A program made the translations under genes and the position numbers. The notes beneath the pieces were generated by a model. It searched no databases, was not told the origin of the DNA, and worked only from the letters and a program-made list of their open reading frames with translations. Of a stretch of DNA of 64,000 bases, positions 45,601 to 56,357 are shown piece after piece. Numbering within the stretch: position 1 is the stretch's first letter; each line of letters starts with the position of its first letter. The stretch lies in the NCBI RefSeq assembly GCF_028009165.1, contig NC_079243.1:806001-870000 (forward strand), read 5' to 3'. Origin of the DNA: Akanthomyces muscarius (lineage: Eukaryota > Ascomycota > Sordariomycetes > Hypocreales > Cordycipitaceae).

Positions 45601-47389
45601 AGAGATAAGAGAGAAGTGAAAAAGAAGTAGGGAAAAATAATAACTTTTATTAACGAATTTATTACTATAAACACGCTATAAAGATAGTTTAAGCTTAAAT
45701 TAAGCTTATAGCACTAAAACTCCACTTTTCTTAAAAACACTTTTACCTAAGGGCTAGCGATAACATAATAAGGGCGTAGCGCCTACTCCTCCTCCTCCTC
45801 CTTATTATCCTAACTAAAATCTAGTAGGGCCAGTATTAGTAAGACCTTAATATTAAGATCTACCTATATATAAGTTAGCTTTAAAGACACTATAAGAAAG
45901 TAGTAAACTTATAGCTATAATAGCGGTAATAACGCCCTAATAGTAGGCTATTCTCATATAGAAAATCTATATGCATATAGTAGTATCAGTATAAGCGCCC
46001 TAGTCTATAGTAGTGTTAGTACGGCGCTTTAGACCCTATAAGGTTATAATAACCTTATCGGTATAACCTAACACCTTCTAAGCCTAGGTTAAAAGACCCT
46101 TAAGAATAGGGCCTTAGCGGTAAGTTAGCGGTAAAGGCGAAGGGAGAAAAGGAACTACTTACTAAATCACTATAGTAACAGGCAGCCTAGAGTGAGTTAA
46201 AAACTCACTACTTACTTATAGTAAGCGCGATATAAGGTTTGCCACCGTCTTAATAGTAAAAACACTTCTATAACTTATCTAGCTCACAGTTAGGTTATAG
46301 GGAACTAGTAGGGAAAAGGGTACTTACTATTAGTCTATAGATATTAATAAGGGGCACCCTTATTAATAAGCTGCCTAAAGTAATAGCGGTACCTAGTATC
46401 TTAACTTTAATATAAGTTAATAGTAAAAATAATATAATAAGGAAGCACTTATAGGCTAATAATATATAGACCCTTCTTATTCTTACTTATATAGAGCTAT
46501 ATAGTACTAAGTAGTAAGTTAGCTATAAACCCACCTTAAACTTATATAGACTTATATAAAAGGGAAAGGGGCTATAATAGGAATAGCAGACCTATAATAA
46601 GTTAGTAAGGACCTAGTAAGGAAGTAGCGAACCTATATAATAATTTCTTTTTAAAAAAAAAAAAGTTATTTAATTCTACACGCAAATTAGCTATAACCTT
46701 ACTAAACTAAGTAATAAGTAAATATATAAAAAAAAAATAGTAGTAGTAAGGCGGCTAAACTTAGCAATCTATAAATTAAGTTAGCGGTAAATAAGATAAT
46801 AATATATAAAGTAAATATAAAGATAATACTAAAACGTATAATTTAAGGTTATTAAAGGAAGAAAGAAAGAAGAAGTAAGAAATTAAGTCTTTAGTAGCTA
46901 TTTATTATTATAAGAGCTTATTAGGGCTAGTAAGGTAGCTAAGAAGGCGAGAATAAAGGTAAAAGGCAGCTAAACTTAAGAATAGAAAGGAAGTAATAAT
47001 ATAAAGGCAAGTCACTACGTACACACACAGAGCACATAGCGGAGGTATAGGCTAACGCTATAATACAGGACAAATAGTACGTAATATAAGAATAAAGTGA
47101 AGCTTATTATAAAGGAGGCTAAAAGGCGTTAGAACTAAGTTAAATAAATAACGGGCTTATTATGAAGACGCTTTGACTCTATGACGTGTAAGCAGTAATA
47201 TACAGGTAGTAACGACGTCGCTAAGAGAAAAGTGAATTGCGAAGCAAACCCCAGCCCCGCGACCGTATAAGAGGCGAACCTCCGAGATAGAAGCAGTACG
47301 GAGTGACAGCGTACTAGCCGCGCGTACACAGGGAAGCAGAAGGAGAGAAGGCTTCACGCCGGGACGGCGCGTGAGAAGGAAGGGCAGCC
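45601..47389. repeat. Non-coding 3' internal part of the retrotransposon
   Basis: About 1.8 kb between the chromodomain relic and the 3' LTR, long for a Gypsy element. From 45601 to about 47150 it is AT-rich and RIP-like. From about 47150 to 47389 composition is normal and CpA/TpG dinucleotides survive. A purine-rich stretch (GAGAAGGAAGGG) just before the LTR is a plausible polypurine tract. Open frames here (64-83 codons, minus strand) show no motif. Confidence 0.6.
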
Positions 47390-47582
47390 TGTCAGGGCAC
47401 CCGCAGGGCACGTTGGTTAGTAGGAGGTTATAGGCAACTAGAGGTATTACGTACGAAGAAGCTACTATATAGCTGTGGGCTGCCGACGAGGGAGTAGCGA
47501 GGAGGCAGCGATAATTCCACCATCATTCTAAAAACCTAAGGATCATCTAGTGACTGAAGCTCTTCGCCGACAGCACCTTACA
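47390..47582 (+). repeat. 3' LTR (193 bp)
   Basis: A direct repeat of 40659-40851, starting TGTCAGGGC and ending CTTACA. In its first half it carries most of the T/A changes relative to the 5' copy (positions where the 5' LTR keeps C/G); in the second half the 5' copy is the mutated one. Confidence 0.92.
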
Positions 47583-47587
47583 ACATC
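47583..47587. repeat. Target-site duplication, right copy
   Basis: ACATC directly follows the 3' LTR and is identical to the five bases before the 5' LTR. Confidence 0.85.
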
Positions 47588-47950
47588 TTTATATTTGCTG
47601 TTTATTTAGTCTATCTGCTATAGCCGCCTAATAAAGCGCTCTTTTATAGCCTCTACTAACGTATAATATACTGATTTAAGTAGTATAGGCTTCTTTATAT
47701 TAATGTTATTCTCTTACTTCTACTCTAATAGTAGTCTAATAAAATATAACGTCTTATTACGCCTTTATCGTATTACAGTCTGCGGCTAGCTAGTCGATCT
47801 TTAGTTCTTTAGTGGCATCCTGACGGCGAATTCTACACCTTTCTATATAACTGCCTTATAAGGAAAAGTCCTAATAGTCTAGATTTAACGAAGGCGGTGA
47901 AGTATATTAGTGCTAATAGGGATAAGAAAGGATGTGGGCTGGTAGCGTTA
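47588..47950. repeat. AT-rich RIP-mutated DNA, right of the LTR element
   Basis: A continuation of the AT-rich flank interrupted by the retrotransposon; composition returns to normal by about 47950. It was presumably one repeat with 37960-40653 before the insertion. Confidence 0.6.
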
Positions 47951-48119
47951 CTATGTGGAACGGTATGTCGGTAATCTCCCCACCTTATACGCTAACAAAT
48001 TGTACCGTCAGTCACGAGTATCGAGTACACGAGTCACTCAAGATCAGGGTATAAACCTCCCTGTGCTCGCGTACGGCCGCGTACAGTATGAAAGGCATGC
48101 GAATATGGAACAAGGTTCA

Positions 48120-49207
48120 TCAGTAGTAATACGGAATGATCCCTCCGGCGAATTCAATCAATCTTTCCAGGACCTTGAGATCACCGTCCATGGTGCCTAC
48201 CTGCGAGCTCGGCACCAAGCCGCTCGGCTGTCCAACCTCGAAGCCAATTAGCCACGCGTTCTGGTCTTTGTCAATAATGACATGATCAGGTCCAGTTCCG
48301 CCCCAGACCACTTCGTTCTCGTGCAGGGCATTTATGATGAGCCTGGCCTGTGCAACCCATCTTCGTCTCGAGCGCTGCGGCGCGCCGTTGTTCACTGCAA
48401 GTCTTAGAGAAGCTGCTCCACACGGAACAAAGGTCAGTAGCAGACCAAGCACCACGTCCGGGTCGTCGCCCCGGACAACAATTCCAAGAAGACGGGGCAC
48501 TCGGACCCATTCTCGCAGCTGCACGTCGCGGATCTTGCTGTATGTTGCGAGCTGCCCCTCTAGGGAGACCCCGTCCCCAGCCCTGATAAGCTTGAAGAAT
48601 GCTGGAGTACCGTTGGGGAGCATGACTTTGTGGGGGACCGAGTACAAGCCATCTTGGTCGTCGAGTCGCAGGCTCACCGGCAGGTACCGTGTCCAGGAGC
48701 TGTCTATACCAGGGCGGCGAACACCGAACATGAAGCGAGTCTCCTCGCTCTCGCGTTCCGGTTTCAAAAAAAGCGTATCTGACTCGGACCCCATTAAATT
48801 GTACTCCATGGTAGGGGCGTGTAGAAAGTCGCGCAGCGTTGGTACTATGACTCTTGGCCATGGCGTCACCTCAGCATACTCGCGGAGTATAGGAGCAGCG
48901 GCTGGACCGCCCAGTCGTAAAAGTCGTCGACCGTGTATCCCTCGACTTCAATCTTCTCGGCCACCTTGAGAAAGAATTTGAATCTTTCCAGTAACAAGCG
49001 ACTCGGCCTGAGGGTATATGTCCTCAGTTGAATGACATAGCACGTATAGTCGCACATTACCGCAATCCTCGCGCATCTTTCTGCCTCGACGAAGGTGAAG
49101 TCAATCACACCCCATCGTGGCGTTGCCACAGAGCTGCTGAACCAATCCTCGGACATTGCGTTTGCTGGAGTGCAGATGAGAGAGCGTAAACCAGACTTTG
49201 AGTTCAT
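48120..49207 (-). pseudogene. Protein-kinase-like fungal protein, frameshifted and lacking catalytic residues
   Basis: The N-terminal frame from ATG 49207 contains AERCARIAVMCDYTCYVIQL, RPSRLLLERFKFF and GYTVDDFYDWAVQPLL, typical of a large fungal family of kinase-fold proteins. The match then continues in another frame (EYAEVTPWPRVIVPTLRDFL onwards, to the stop at 48120). The shift lies at about 48896-48904 and corresponds to one missing base; no GT..AG intron bridges it. In the C-terminal part the catalytic-loop segment reads VVWGGTGPDHVIIDK, with Gly where the catalytic Asp is expected, and the DFG-equivalent reads IGFEVG, again without Asp. The gene is therefore both broken and, even if read through, catalytically deficient. 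It borders the RIP block, but the Asp losses are not RIP-type changes. Confidence 0.7.
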
Positions 49208-49843
49208 TGAGGGGAGGAAAATGCTCCTTTTAACCGCCTGGCTGCTGTGCAACTCTGCATCACGGCTCTCTCTCGTACAACGGCCGGCATTACACCTGTC
49301 ACGCACCAAGTTTCTTGCGCGGCGGTACAAGACGCAGTGGTGTAACCAATCTGGAAATGTTACTTCCGCACGAGATGAACCCGAGTTCTCTCCCTTTCCC
49401 GGGTCACCGGGTTACCCGCCTGTGCCACCAGGTAAGCAAACGACCTAGCATCTACTTGCCGCTGCCTCAAGAAAATCTCTGCTTTAAAAAAAGTACTTTG
49501 GTTCTACTAACAAATCGGAGCACTCGAATTTGGTGCTTCGCATACCTTGTGCTGCTTTCTCGGTAGCCAATATGATTCAAGACCAGCTCCTGTACTCTAG
49601 TGCATCATCGCCGCAAGGAACACATCCACAACCTCGATTCCGGAGGAAGAAGCTTCCAGGGGCGGCAAGACCCCGTGGCCGTGCCAATTCCGCTTCATTC
49701 ACAATGTCAGATGCGATAAAAACCGCAATTCCTTTCGCAACTGGTCTAGGAGAAGACACAATCAGGATCACGCACTTGCAGAAACGTGGACAGCCGACCG
49801 TAGGATAATTTGCGAGATTCGTCGATAATAGCTGGATACTTAT
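49208..49843. other. Intergenic, no gene supported
   Basis: Short frames only; it includes the 5' flank of the kinase-like pseudogene and the 3' flank of the bHLH gene. Confidence 0.5.
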
Positions 49844-50842
49844 TCATTTATCGCGCTTCAGCATATCTACCTGCTCTTGCAGCAACTTGTTCTTCTCCAG
49901 CAGAACCTGTAACTGCTCGACTGCGCTGAACAAAGTCCTAGACTTTGAGCAGTTTTCCCCGTCCAACCCTGGGAGAAGCTCTGCCAGCGCAGTAAAACGA
50001 TCCCGTATAAGAGCGCGCCGCCTTTTCTCGTATCGTATATGGTTGCTGCGCTTCTGCTCTACTGTGAGCTTCTTGCGCTGGCGGCTGGGCCCTTGGCTGA
50101 TGGCTGACAGCCCTGCTGTACCGGCTGTAGAGATGTCTTTGTCTACTTTCTTCGCAGCAGCTCGCTGGTCAAGTTCAACCTCCTTCTCTACTGATGGTGT
50201 TGGGCTGTAAGCTTGACTGCTTCTGTGCCCTGCGGAGAGCGAGACGTCCGCGTCGTCGCCGTGATCCTGCTGCCCATTCCCTTCTTCGTCCTTGTTGGGT
50301 GTCGCTTCCAAGTCAATCGTGGTCGCATCGCTCAAATTGACTTGCTGCTGTGTATATCGTTGCCCGGCGCCCAGCATCCACACACGTCCCCATTGCGCAT
50401 TTTGGGCGAAGCATGCAGCTGGCAGGCCCTCCCAGGGCGGGTATGCCCAGCCCGAGAAGGCACTCTCATTTCCATTTGCAGGTACACTTTCGTTCGGGTA
50501 TGTCTCTTTATACAACTGCGATGATGTCTGATTGTGTAAGTCAAAAAGCGAGCAACCCCATGTCTGTGCTCCTTGTCTGGTTGGATTTGTGATGTGAGAG
50601 TTCAACGATTCGGGTCGCGGAGGTAGGAGAGCGCCACCTTGATCTGCGCTGATGGTGCTAGTGGTGTTTTTCGTACAAATGTACTTTTGCCAAGTGAAGC
50701 AATCAGCACCGTAGTCCTGGTCCTGCAATCCTACTCCTTGATAAATTTGTTGACCATCGAAGAGGTTCTGCGCCGACTCAATAGACGTTACTGCACTCGG
50801 ATATGCTTGGAAAATATTCGAAATCCTGTCATGATGGGGCAT
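49844..50842 (-). CDS. bHLH transcription factor
   Basis: A single exon of 332 aa. The last 70 residues form a basic helix-loop-helix domain: basic region RSNHIRYEKRRR (265-276) with the E-box-contacting H268, E272 and R275/R276, helix 1 to about 290, a loop PGLDGENCSKS, and helix 2 (about 303-325) running into a Leu-rich coiled segment. The N-terminal 250 residues are Gln/Ser/Asn-rich and low in structure, as in fungal bHLH regulators (INO4-, NUC-1- or SREBP-like groups). The subgroup is not resolvable; the Tyr variant of SREBP-type factors is not assignable with confidence here. It is a nuclear E-box (CANNTG) binder. An upstream 5'-UTR intron is possible (a GTAAGG at 50875-50885) but not required. 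Confidence 0.85.
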   Translation of the reverse strand: MPHHDRISNIFQAYPSAVTSIESAQNLFDGQQIYQGVGLQDQDYGADCFTWQKYICTKNTTSTISADQGGALLPPRPESLNSHITNPTRQGAQTWGCSLFDLHNQTSSQLYKETYPNESVPANGNESAFSGWAYPPWEGLPAACFAQNAQWGRVWMLGAGQRYTQQQVNLSDATTIDLEATPNKDEEGNGQQDHGDDADVSLSAGHRSSQAYSPTPSVEKEVELDQRAAAKKVDKDISTAGTAGLSAISQGPSRQRKKLTVEQKRSNHIRYEKRRRALIRDRFTALAELLPGLDGENCSKSRTLFSAVEQLQVLLEKNKLLQEQVDMLKRDK

Positions 50843-51919
50843 TATCGGCTAAAGCGCTATCCAAAACGTCTGGCCAAGCCTTACCTGCACGACGTTAGTT
50901 CTCATTCTGATGCAACGCGGGGAGGATTGTTGTGCGGGCGCAAGACATACATAGCTTGGGTCCGAGGTGGCTGTCGGAAAATATGGAAATATATTACAGC
51001 AAGGAAGAACTATATTGCAGCCAGGTTTAAGAGGGGAGCAATTTGTCCTGTACGAAGGGCGTGACCTGCAACAAGGCGAGCTCAAGCTATTTAATCAGTC
51101 CAATAATTGCTGATCGCGGTGATTGGTCTCTGGAGAGTGCTTGGACGAGCCCCAAGGAGCTACTGTGTGATATCAGCCAATAGGGTTTTTTTTTAAACGG
51201 TCACAGGCTCGAATGTCTTAGTTTGAACTCTAGAGCGATGTATTTATCTGGTTGAGGTAAGGATCATACGGAGACTAAAACTCAAGTACCACCTCTTCAT
51301 CCAGTGGCCCTCCTTGCTCAAATGTGTTATAGCAAAATACGGAAAGCAATCACAATTGAGATAAATATACCAGGCGGGAGTGTGTAGCCAAGTAGTAACT
51401 GAACCGAGATTGCGGGTTTGCAACTTGTCTGAGGACCCCGTTTGACGGCTGTCCGCATTGCTAGCTTAGTGCCATGCCCCCGTTGTTCGTCGCCAGGACA
51501 AGTTATCTCACAACCTATTCGTTGAGCCTTTGCAATATTTGGGATATTAACTCTTCCCTTTCTCCAGGCAGATCTGCCGGGGAAGACCTGGAAGAACGCG
51601 ACCTGGGCCTTCGGCGAATTTTAAAAATAGCCGAATGACACCAACTCGAACGGACCTCCCCTGCGAATTCCAAGGGCCAATCAGCAGACAGCCGAAAATG
51701 TGTCAAAACAGCCACGAAAACGCCACTAACGGCCCACTGGCACATACACACAGTTCCACAGAACTTGTACACCAATGTTACTGTGCGGTGCGGGAGAAAT
51801 GCGCCGGCGAGAATTTGGCTTCATCACTGATGTCACGGTCCAAATCACCTATGGCAGCTCTAAAACACGTTGTCTCACAATGTAAAAAAAGTCATATCAT
51901 CTAGCGCTATGTCAGGTTC
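50843..51919. other. Intergenic, no gene supported
   Basis: About 1.1 kb between the bHLH gene start and the 3' end of the alpha/beta hydrolase. Frames up to 141 codons overlap on both strands without motifs. Confidence 0.5.
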
Positions 51920-52960
51920 TTAGTGGAACTCGGTTTTTTGGCGAGGATTTCTAGGCGACAGCACAATGTCCATGATCCAGTTTGTACAGTCCCGAACCAT
52001 TTCCGGACTAAATTCATGGCCGACTCCTTTGTAAGTCCTATCCTCTATTCTGACCTTGCCATCGGCGTACCAGCCATCCTCTCTGATGGAGCTTTGAAGA
52101 AATTCCAAGAAGGGCTGGGTGTTGGCGTACGGCACAAGTTCATCGTCCTGACCTGAGCAAACGAGAAGCGATTTCCCCCTAATTGTCTCGTCAAAAACAC
52201 TTTTCATCTCGCTCTCATCCGTGGGCAAGATTCGAAGGGGCTTAGCACTTGCCGTCCCGAATACAAAGGTTTTTGGGTCGCGCTGGAGACATTTCTCCAC
52301 CAGGTCGTCGGGAAAGTAGACGCTGCCGAAAAAAGGACCGTTCAGCGGGAGCTTTGATCTTTGCGCTCGATAGTTCAGTAGCCCTGTGAGAGTTAGTCAT
52401 GTTCGGAAAGCCAGAGCCGTCGCATGCAAAAGGGCAAATTCACCTGGCAGATCTGGGCAGCCGACGACAACTACTGCGGCGGCAATTCTCTGATCCCAGA
52501 GCCATGCTTGCCAAGCAATGTGCCCTCCCAAGCTCCAGCCCAAGACAAGATGTTGTTGGATTCGATCGCGGCCATAGAGCTCTTCAAAACAAGAAATCAA
52601 GGCAGACAAATCCTTCCTACCGCGCAGGACCGTTCCCAAAAGATCTATCGCATGGTTTCTGTTGCCACTTGACCACTCAAGGGTAGCTGCTCGGTCAATT
52701 AAACGGCTTCCGTGGTTTGGCAGGTCAAAAGCTAGCGCGATTACAGCGTGTTTTGGCTCAGCTATCCGCTCTTTCGCAACGTTGATGATCTGCCAAGCAA
52801 AGCTTCCCATCACCGTCCGTGAATAAGTCCTGGGATGGAGTAACCAGAGGCAAGTGATCTTGGACGCGTTGTTCACTTGATCCAGGCCATAAATATCCAG
52901 AAAGATACCTCCTAGAGAAAGCGTCGCTGGTGGCGCACCGGAACCGTTGTTAGAGACCAT
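51920..52960 (-). CDS. Serine alpha/beta hydrolase, uncharacterised fungal family
   Basis: Two exons (52960-52444, 52383-51920) with a 60-nt intron (GTGAAT donor, ATGACTAACTCTCACAG end) give 326 aa. The nucleophile elbow is VLGWSLGGHIAW with S143; D252 in SGQDDELVPY and H295 in GVGHEFSPE complete the triad. FDLPNHGSR (79-87) is the usual loop after strand 4. There is no signal peptide, so it is probably intracellular, acting as an esterase or thioesterase-like hydrolase; substrate unknown. It is divergent from the permease gene at 53399, with under 450 bp between the starts, so shared regulation is possible but unproven. Confidence 0.82.
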
Positions 52961-53398
52961 TTCGAACAGTAGTTAACGCCGAGCCTTTGAGAGCGGAATT
53001 GCTCAGACTTCGTTTGTAAATTTAGTTCTAGCGAGACATGACTAGTAAGTTACCTATTTATCGCAGGTGAGCGGAGGTTAGACAAAGTAGCCTCATAGCT
53101 TAGACTGCCGTAGTGGCGGCGGCCGGCTAATTGAGCAGTCGGTTAATTTTCGTGTTGACAATGCACCACTACAATTCTGGGAGTCCGAGCCCAGGCAACC
53201 CCTTCATAATTATACCGAGAGGAGCATATCAGTTGTAGAATTAGCCGCTGTGGCTTAGAGACATTTCTCACTGGCAACGGATCATTTAAATACAAGAGAT
53301 TGGCAGAACATGTGCCAGCGTTGCATGATCGATATCACTCGATTCGTATTGATCAGCTAATATCTTACTACCCGCAATTGACTACATTACCCGTTATA
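52961..53398. promoter_or_regulatory. Divergent promoter of the hydrolase and carboxylate permease
   Basis: A 438-bp gap between two start codons on opposite strands. ATTTAAATAC at about 53285-53294 is a TATA-like sequence about 110 nt upstream of the permease ATG. No other site was recognised. Confidence 0.4.
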
Positions 53399-55187
53399 AT
53401 GAAGAACCATATGGATGGCTGGTTTTACTCACCAGCGCAGATAAAACGCTATCTCGCGACCCGCATTACGAGCTTGCAACCTCCTAGAGTAGGTCGTCTC
53501 CACTGGGGCCTTGTTAGTCTCATCCCAGCACCAAGTCCAGGTACTTACATCGCTTACAGGCCAAGATTGATAACCCTATTCGGGTACTGCGGGAAGTCAA
53601 TCGTCACCAATGGCTCATGTTCAGCCTCGGATTCATCGCATGGGTTTGGGATGCTGTCGACTTGTAAGTACATTCGGAGCTACTACGGGCTGTTTTCTAA
53701 TGTTGCAACAGCTTTTCTGTTTCGTAGGTTTCAGTGGCCGCGTATGGTGACTGTATCAGCTAACGTAGGCCCTAGGCTGTGCCTCACGGAAATCGCCGAG
53801 GAATTCGGAGTGGACAATGCTGCAGTATCATGGGTGAGTTACAAAAGCGAGCATATCAAATTGTTTCTAACTATCGAAGGGAATCACTGTATCATTGATG
53901 CTACGTTCCGTTGGAGCATTAGTTTTCGGCGCATGTTCGGATCGGTACGGATGCAAATGGCCTATGATGGTTGCCCTCCTCCTCTTCGTTGTTCTTGAGC
54001 TTGCCTCAGGATTCTGTCAAACGCTTTCCCAGTTCTTGGCTGTACGATCGCTATACGGAATTGCCATGGGAGGTTAGTTGCTAATTTTTCCAACAGCGCT
54101 ACGTTGAAATACTGACTTGATTCGAGGCATGTTTGGACCTGCTGCGAGCACCGCACTATCCGATCTACCGTATGACGCGCGAGGTGTCTTATCCGGCCTA
54201 TTTCAAAATGGCTACTCGACAGGCTATCTTCTTGCCTGTGTTTTCTACAGGGCTTTGGTTCCAACTACATCATACGGATGGAGAAGTCTTTTTTGGTTTG
54301 CTGCGGTCCCGCCACTACTAATCATGGTGTTTCGATGGTACATGCCCGAAACCGACCACTTTCAGGCTATGAAGGCGGAGCGTGAGATGAATGCTTTGGC
54401 AGAACAACAAACGGATTGCGAGCTGGACTCTACTTGGCGTGGTCGTTTTCACAAAATCGCCGCTTTTGCTAGAGAATCTGGCAAGGAAGTCAAGAAGAAC
54501 TGGGTCTTGCTCATCTTCATGGTCATTCTTATGACCGCTTTCAATTCTTGCTCCCATGGGAGTCAAGATTTCTTTCCGACATTCCTGAAGAGTCAAGCGG
54601 GATTCAATTCTTCTCAGGTCGTCATCATATCCGTGGTTGGACAACTAGGATCCATCACAGGTGGGACCATTCTTGGATACATCAGCAGCTTCTCTGGCCG
54701 ACGTCTCATCATGCTCATTGCATGCGTGTTCGGAGCAGCTCTTGTGCCGGCGTATATTCTGCCCCGAAGCATGGTCCTAGTATGCACAGCGTTCTTCGAA
54801 CAGGCATTTGTGGGCGGTGTCTGGGGCCCTGTGCCTGTTTATCTCATGGAACTGGCACCTGCTACCTTGCGAACAACTGTCGTAGGCTTGACATATCAGC
54901 TAGGCAATCTCGCCTCATCCGGCTCCGCGACGATCCAGGCGATCATTGGTGAGAAGTACAAACTTTCTCCTGGACCTTCGGGGCAGCAGAGATTCGATTA
55001 TGGAAGGGTCATTGCCATTTTCATCGGGGCGGTTTGGGGTGTTCTTTTTCTACTCCTTCTACTCGGTCCAGAAATGACCGAAAGTGAGCGCCAGGAAGAG
55101 GCACAGCATACTCGGGACCGCACCGATGACAGAATCGAAGAGACTGTCAAAAAGGACGCTCGGCACATTGAGAAAGCCATTGAGTAG
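53399..55187 (+). CDS. Jen1-type carboxylic acid transporter (MFS)
   Basis: Six exons (53399-53488, 53560-53663, 53712-53723, 53776-53833, 53880-54072, 54127-55187) give 505 aa; exon 3 is only 12 nt. Family markers are IKRYLATRITSLQPP near the start, the N-terminal NPIRVLREVNRHQWLMFSLG with WVWDAVDFFSVS, LCLTEIAEEFGV and ITVSLMLRSVGALVFG with SDRYGCKWP (MFS signature between TM2 and TM3). The C-terminal half keeps LPYDARGVLSGLFQNGYSTG and WRSLFWFAAVPP. Jen1-type permeases are plasma-membrane proton symporters for lactate, pyruvate and related carboxylates. ATG 53399 is chosen because no earlier in-frame ATG was found; 53411 is also possible. The acidic, basic-rich C-terminal tail is cytosolic. 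Confidence 0.87.
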
Positions 55188-56240
55188 TATTTGTTTACGT
55201 GGGGTTTTTGGCCTCAGATTTGGGTAGCTGAATTACCCTTGACATGGTCTCTTTTGCTTGCAAGGCATTTCCTAGTTTAAAGTTTTAGCATTTAATTGTC
55301 AATTGCATTGATTTTTCCTTAATCATCTACTCCAGCGATACCGTAGAGCGGTGTCTTTGGTATAGCAAAAGAGCCATAGCCGAGTCGAAGTGGTTGTCTC
55401 GTTACTGCCAGCCCACAATGAGCACCGCTTCGGCAGATCGCAAAACTCGACCCCAATATAGGGTACTACCGAACTGGCTCGTAAACAAGTGGTAATCGGC
55501 GAGTGCTTTGTGACATTTAGAGGGAACGCCAAGCAGCTTGATGAGCAGGAGATCCACTCTTTCAACTGCAATTCTTGAATACATGCATGTATCAGTCGGA
55601 TTTTGAGCGGCGCGTGGCGGTGGCTTGCAACGCGCAGAATTCGGAGTGAGCAAATCCGGGGTGCATGGAACCGGTTGGCAGGGTCTTGGTCCAGCAGAAA
55701 TCTAGCGGGCAGAAACGCCAAGACCCGAGGAGATCACTCAAGCCACTGGTGCTGTTTCCCCGCAGGCTTCAAAGCACGAGTCCGATTAAATAGCCGTACT
55801 GTGTTCTCCCTGGCGTGTTGTGGAGTAACGGTCCGCCGCTGTCCTTGAAGCCGGCTAATTTCTGCGTTAGTATGAAATGAAGAAAGCGCCGAGTCAGTGG
55901 TCAATTTTGCAACTCGCTACCAGGGTACAATGATCCACCAGAGGAGGTCCAGCCCAACCTTGCGGATGTAGATTACCCCGGAATTAGAAGCCTTATTTGT
56001 TGGTTTCGGCAGTTCCAAATGCATGGGCTCGTAGGTCAAGAAAATAAGAAAAGAGGGAACCACCCAGCGCCTCTCGGTCGGCGCCCGCGTTTTGACATAA
56101 CCACGTGCATCCCATCGTGGCAGTCGCACCAACATCACCAACATCAACGATAACAGAACAAAATTAACCGAGCCAAAAAAAAACTACCCCGGACATCGGC
56201 TCATCCCACGAGATCTTCATGACGGTGGACTTGAATTATC
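55188..56240. other. Intergenic, no gene supported
   Basis: About 1 kb with motif-free frames up to 132 codons, 3' flank of the permease and 5' region of the CE5 gene. Confidence 0.5.
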
Positions 56241-56247
56241 TATAAAT
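56241..56247 (+). promoter_or_regulatory. TATA box of the CE5 esterase gene
   Basis: TATAAAT about 117 nt upstream of the ATG at 56358, in a good position for a strongly regulated secreted enzyme. Confidence 0.5.
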
Positions 56248-56357
56248 GACGCGCAATTTCTAGCAGGAACAGCAACATTAAAAAATCACTTCTCTCAGCG
56301 ACACAAGCAAGCGGCACATCAACTGTTCAAAGCCAATTCCAGTTCAATTCAGAAGAA

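Larger units (their letters stand above)
40659..47582 (+). mobile_element. Full-length, inactivated Ty3/Gypsy chromovirus LTR retrotransposon
   Basis: The 6924-bp element is delimited by 193-bp direct repeats starting TG and ending TA/CA, and by a perfect ACATC target duplication. Inside, a single plus-strand direction carries relics in the order gag zinc knuckle (about 41828), protease, reverse transcriptase (about 42770-43310), RNase H, integrase (about 44380-44900) and chromodomain (about 45405-45520), which defines a chromovirus. All frames are riddled with TAG/TAA stops and the catalytic motifs are altered, so it is dead. The chromodomain relic suggests the family targeted heterochromatin. 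It sits inside older RIP-mutated DNA, so the locus is a nested repeat. Confidence 0.9.

Noticed and set aside
47160..47411. Minus-strand frames at the end of the retrotransposon
   Set aside because: They cross into the 3' LTR and show no protein motif; explained by the segment's normal composition.
37960..47950. CRISPR-like or centromere-like array
   Set aside because: The repeat structure is one LTR pair with a target duplication and RIP-type mutation bias; there are no regularly spaced short repeats.
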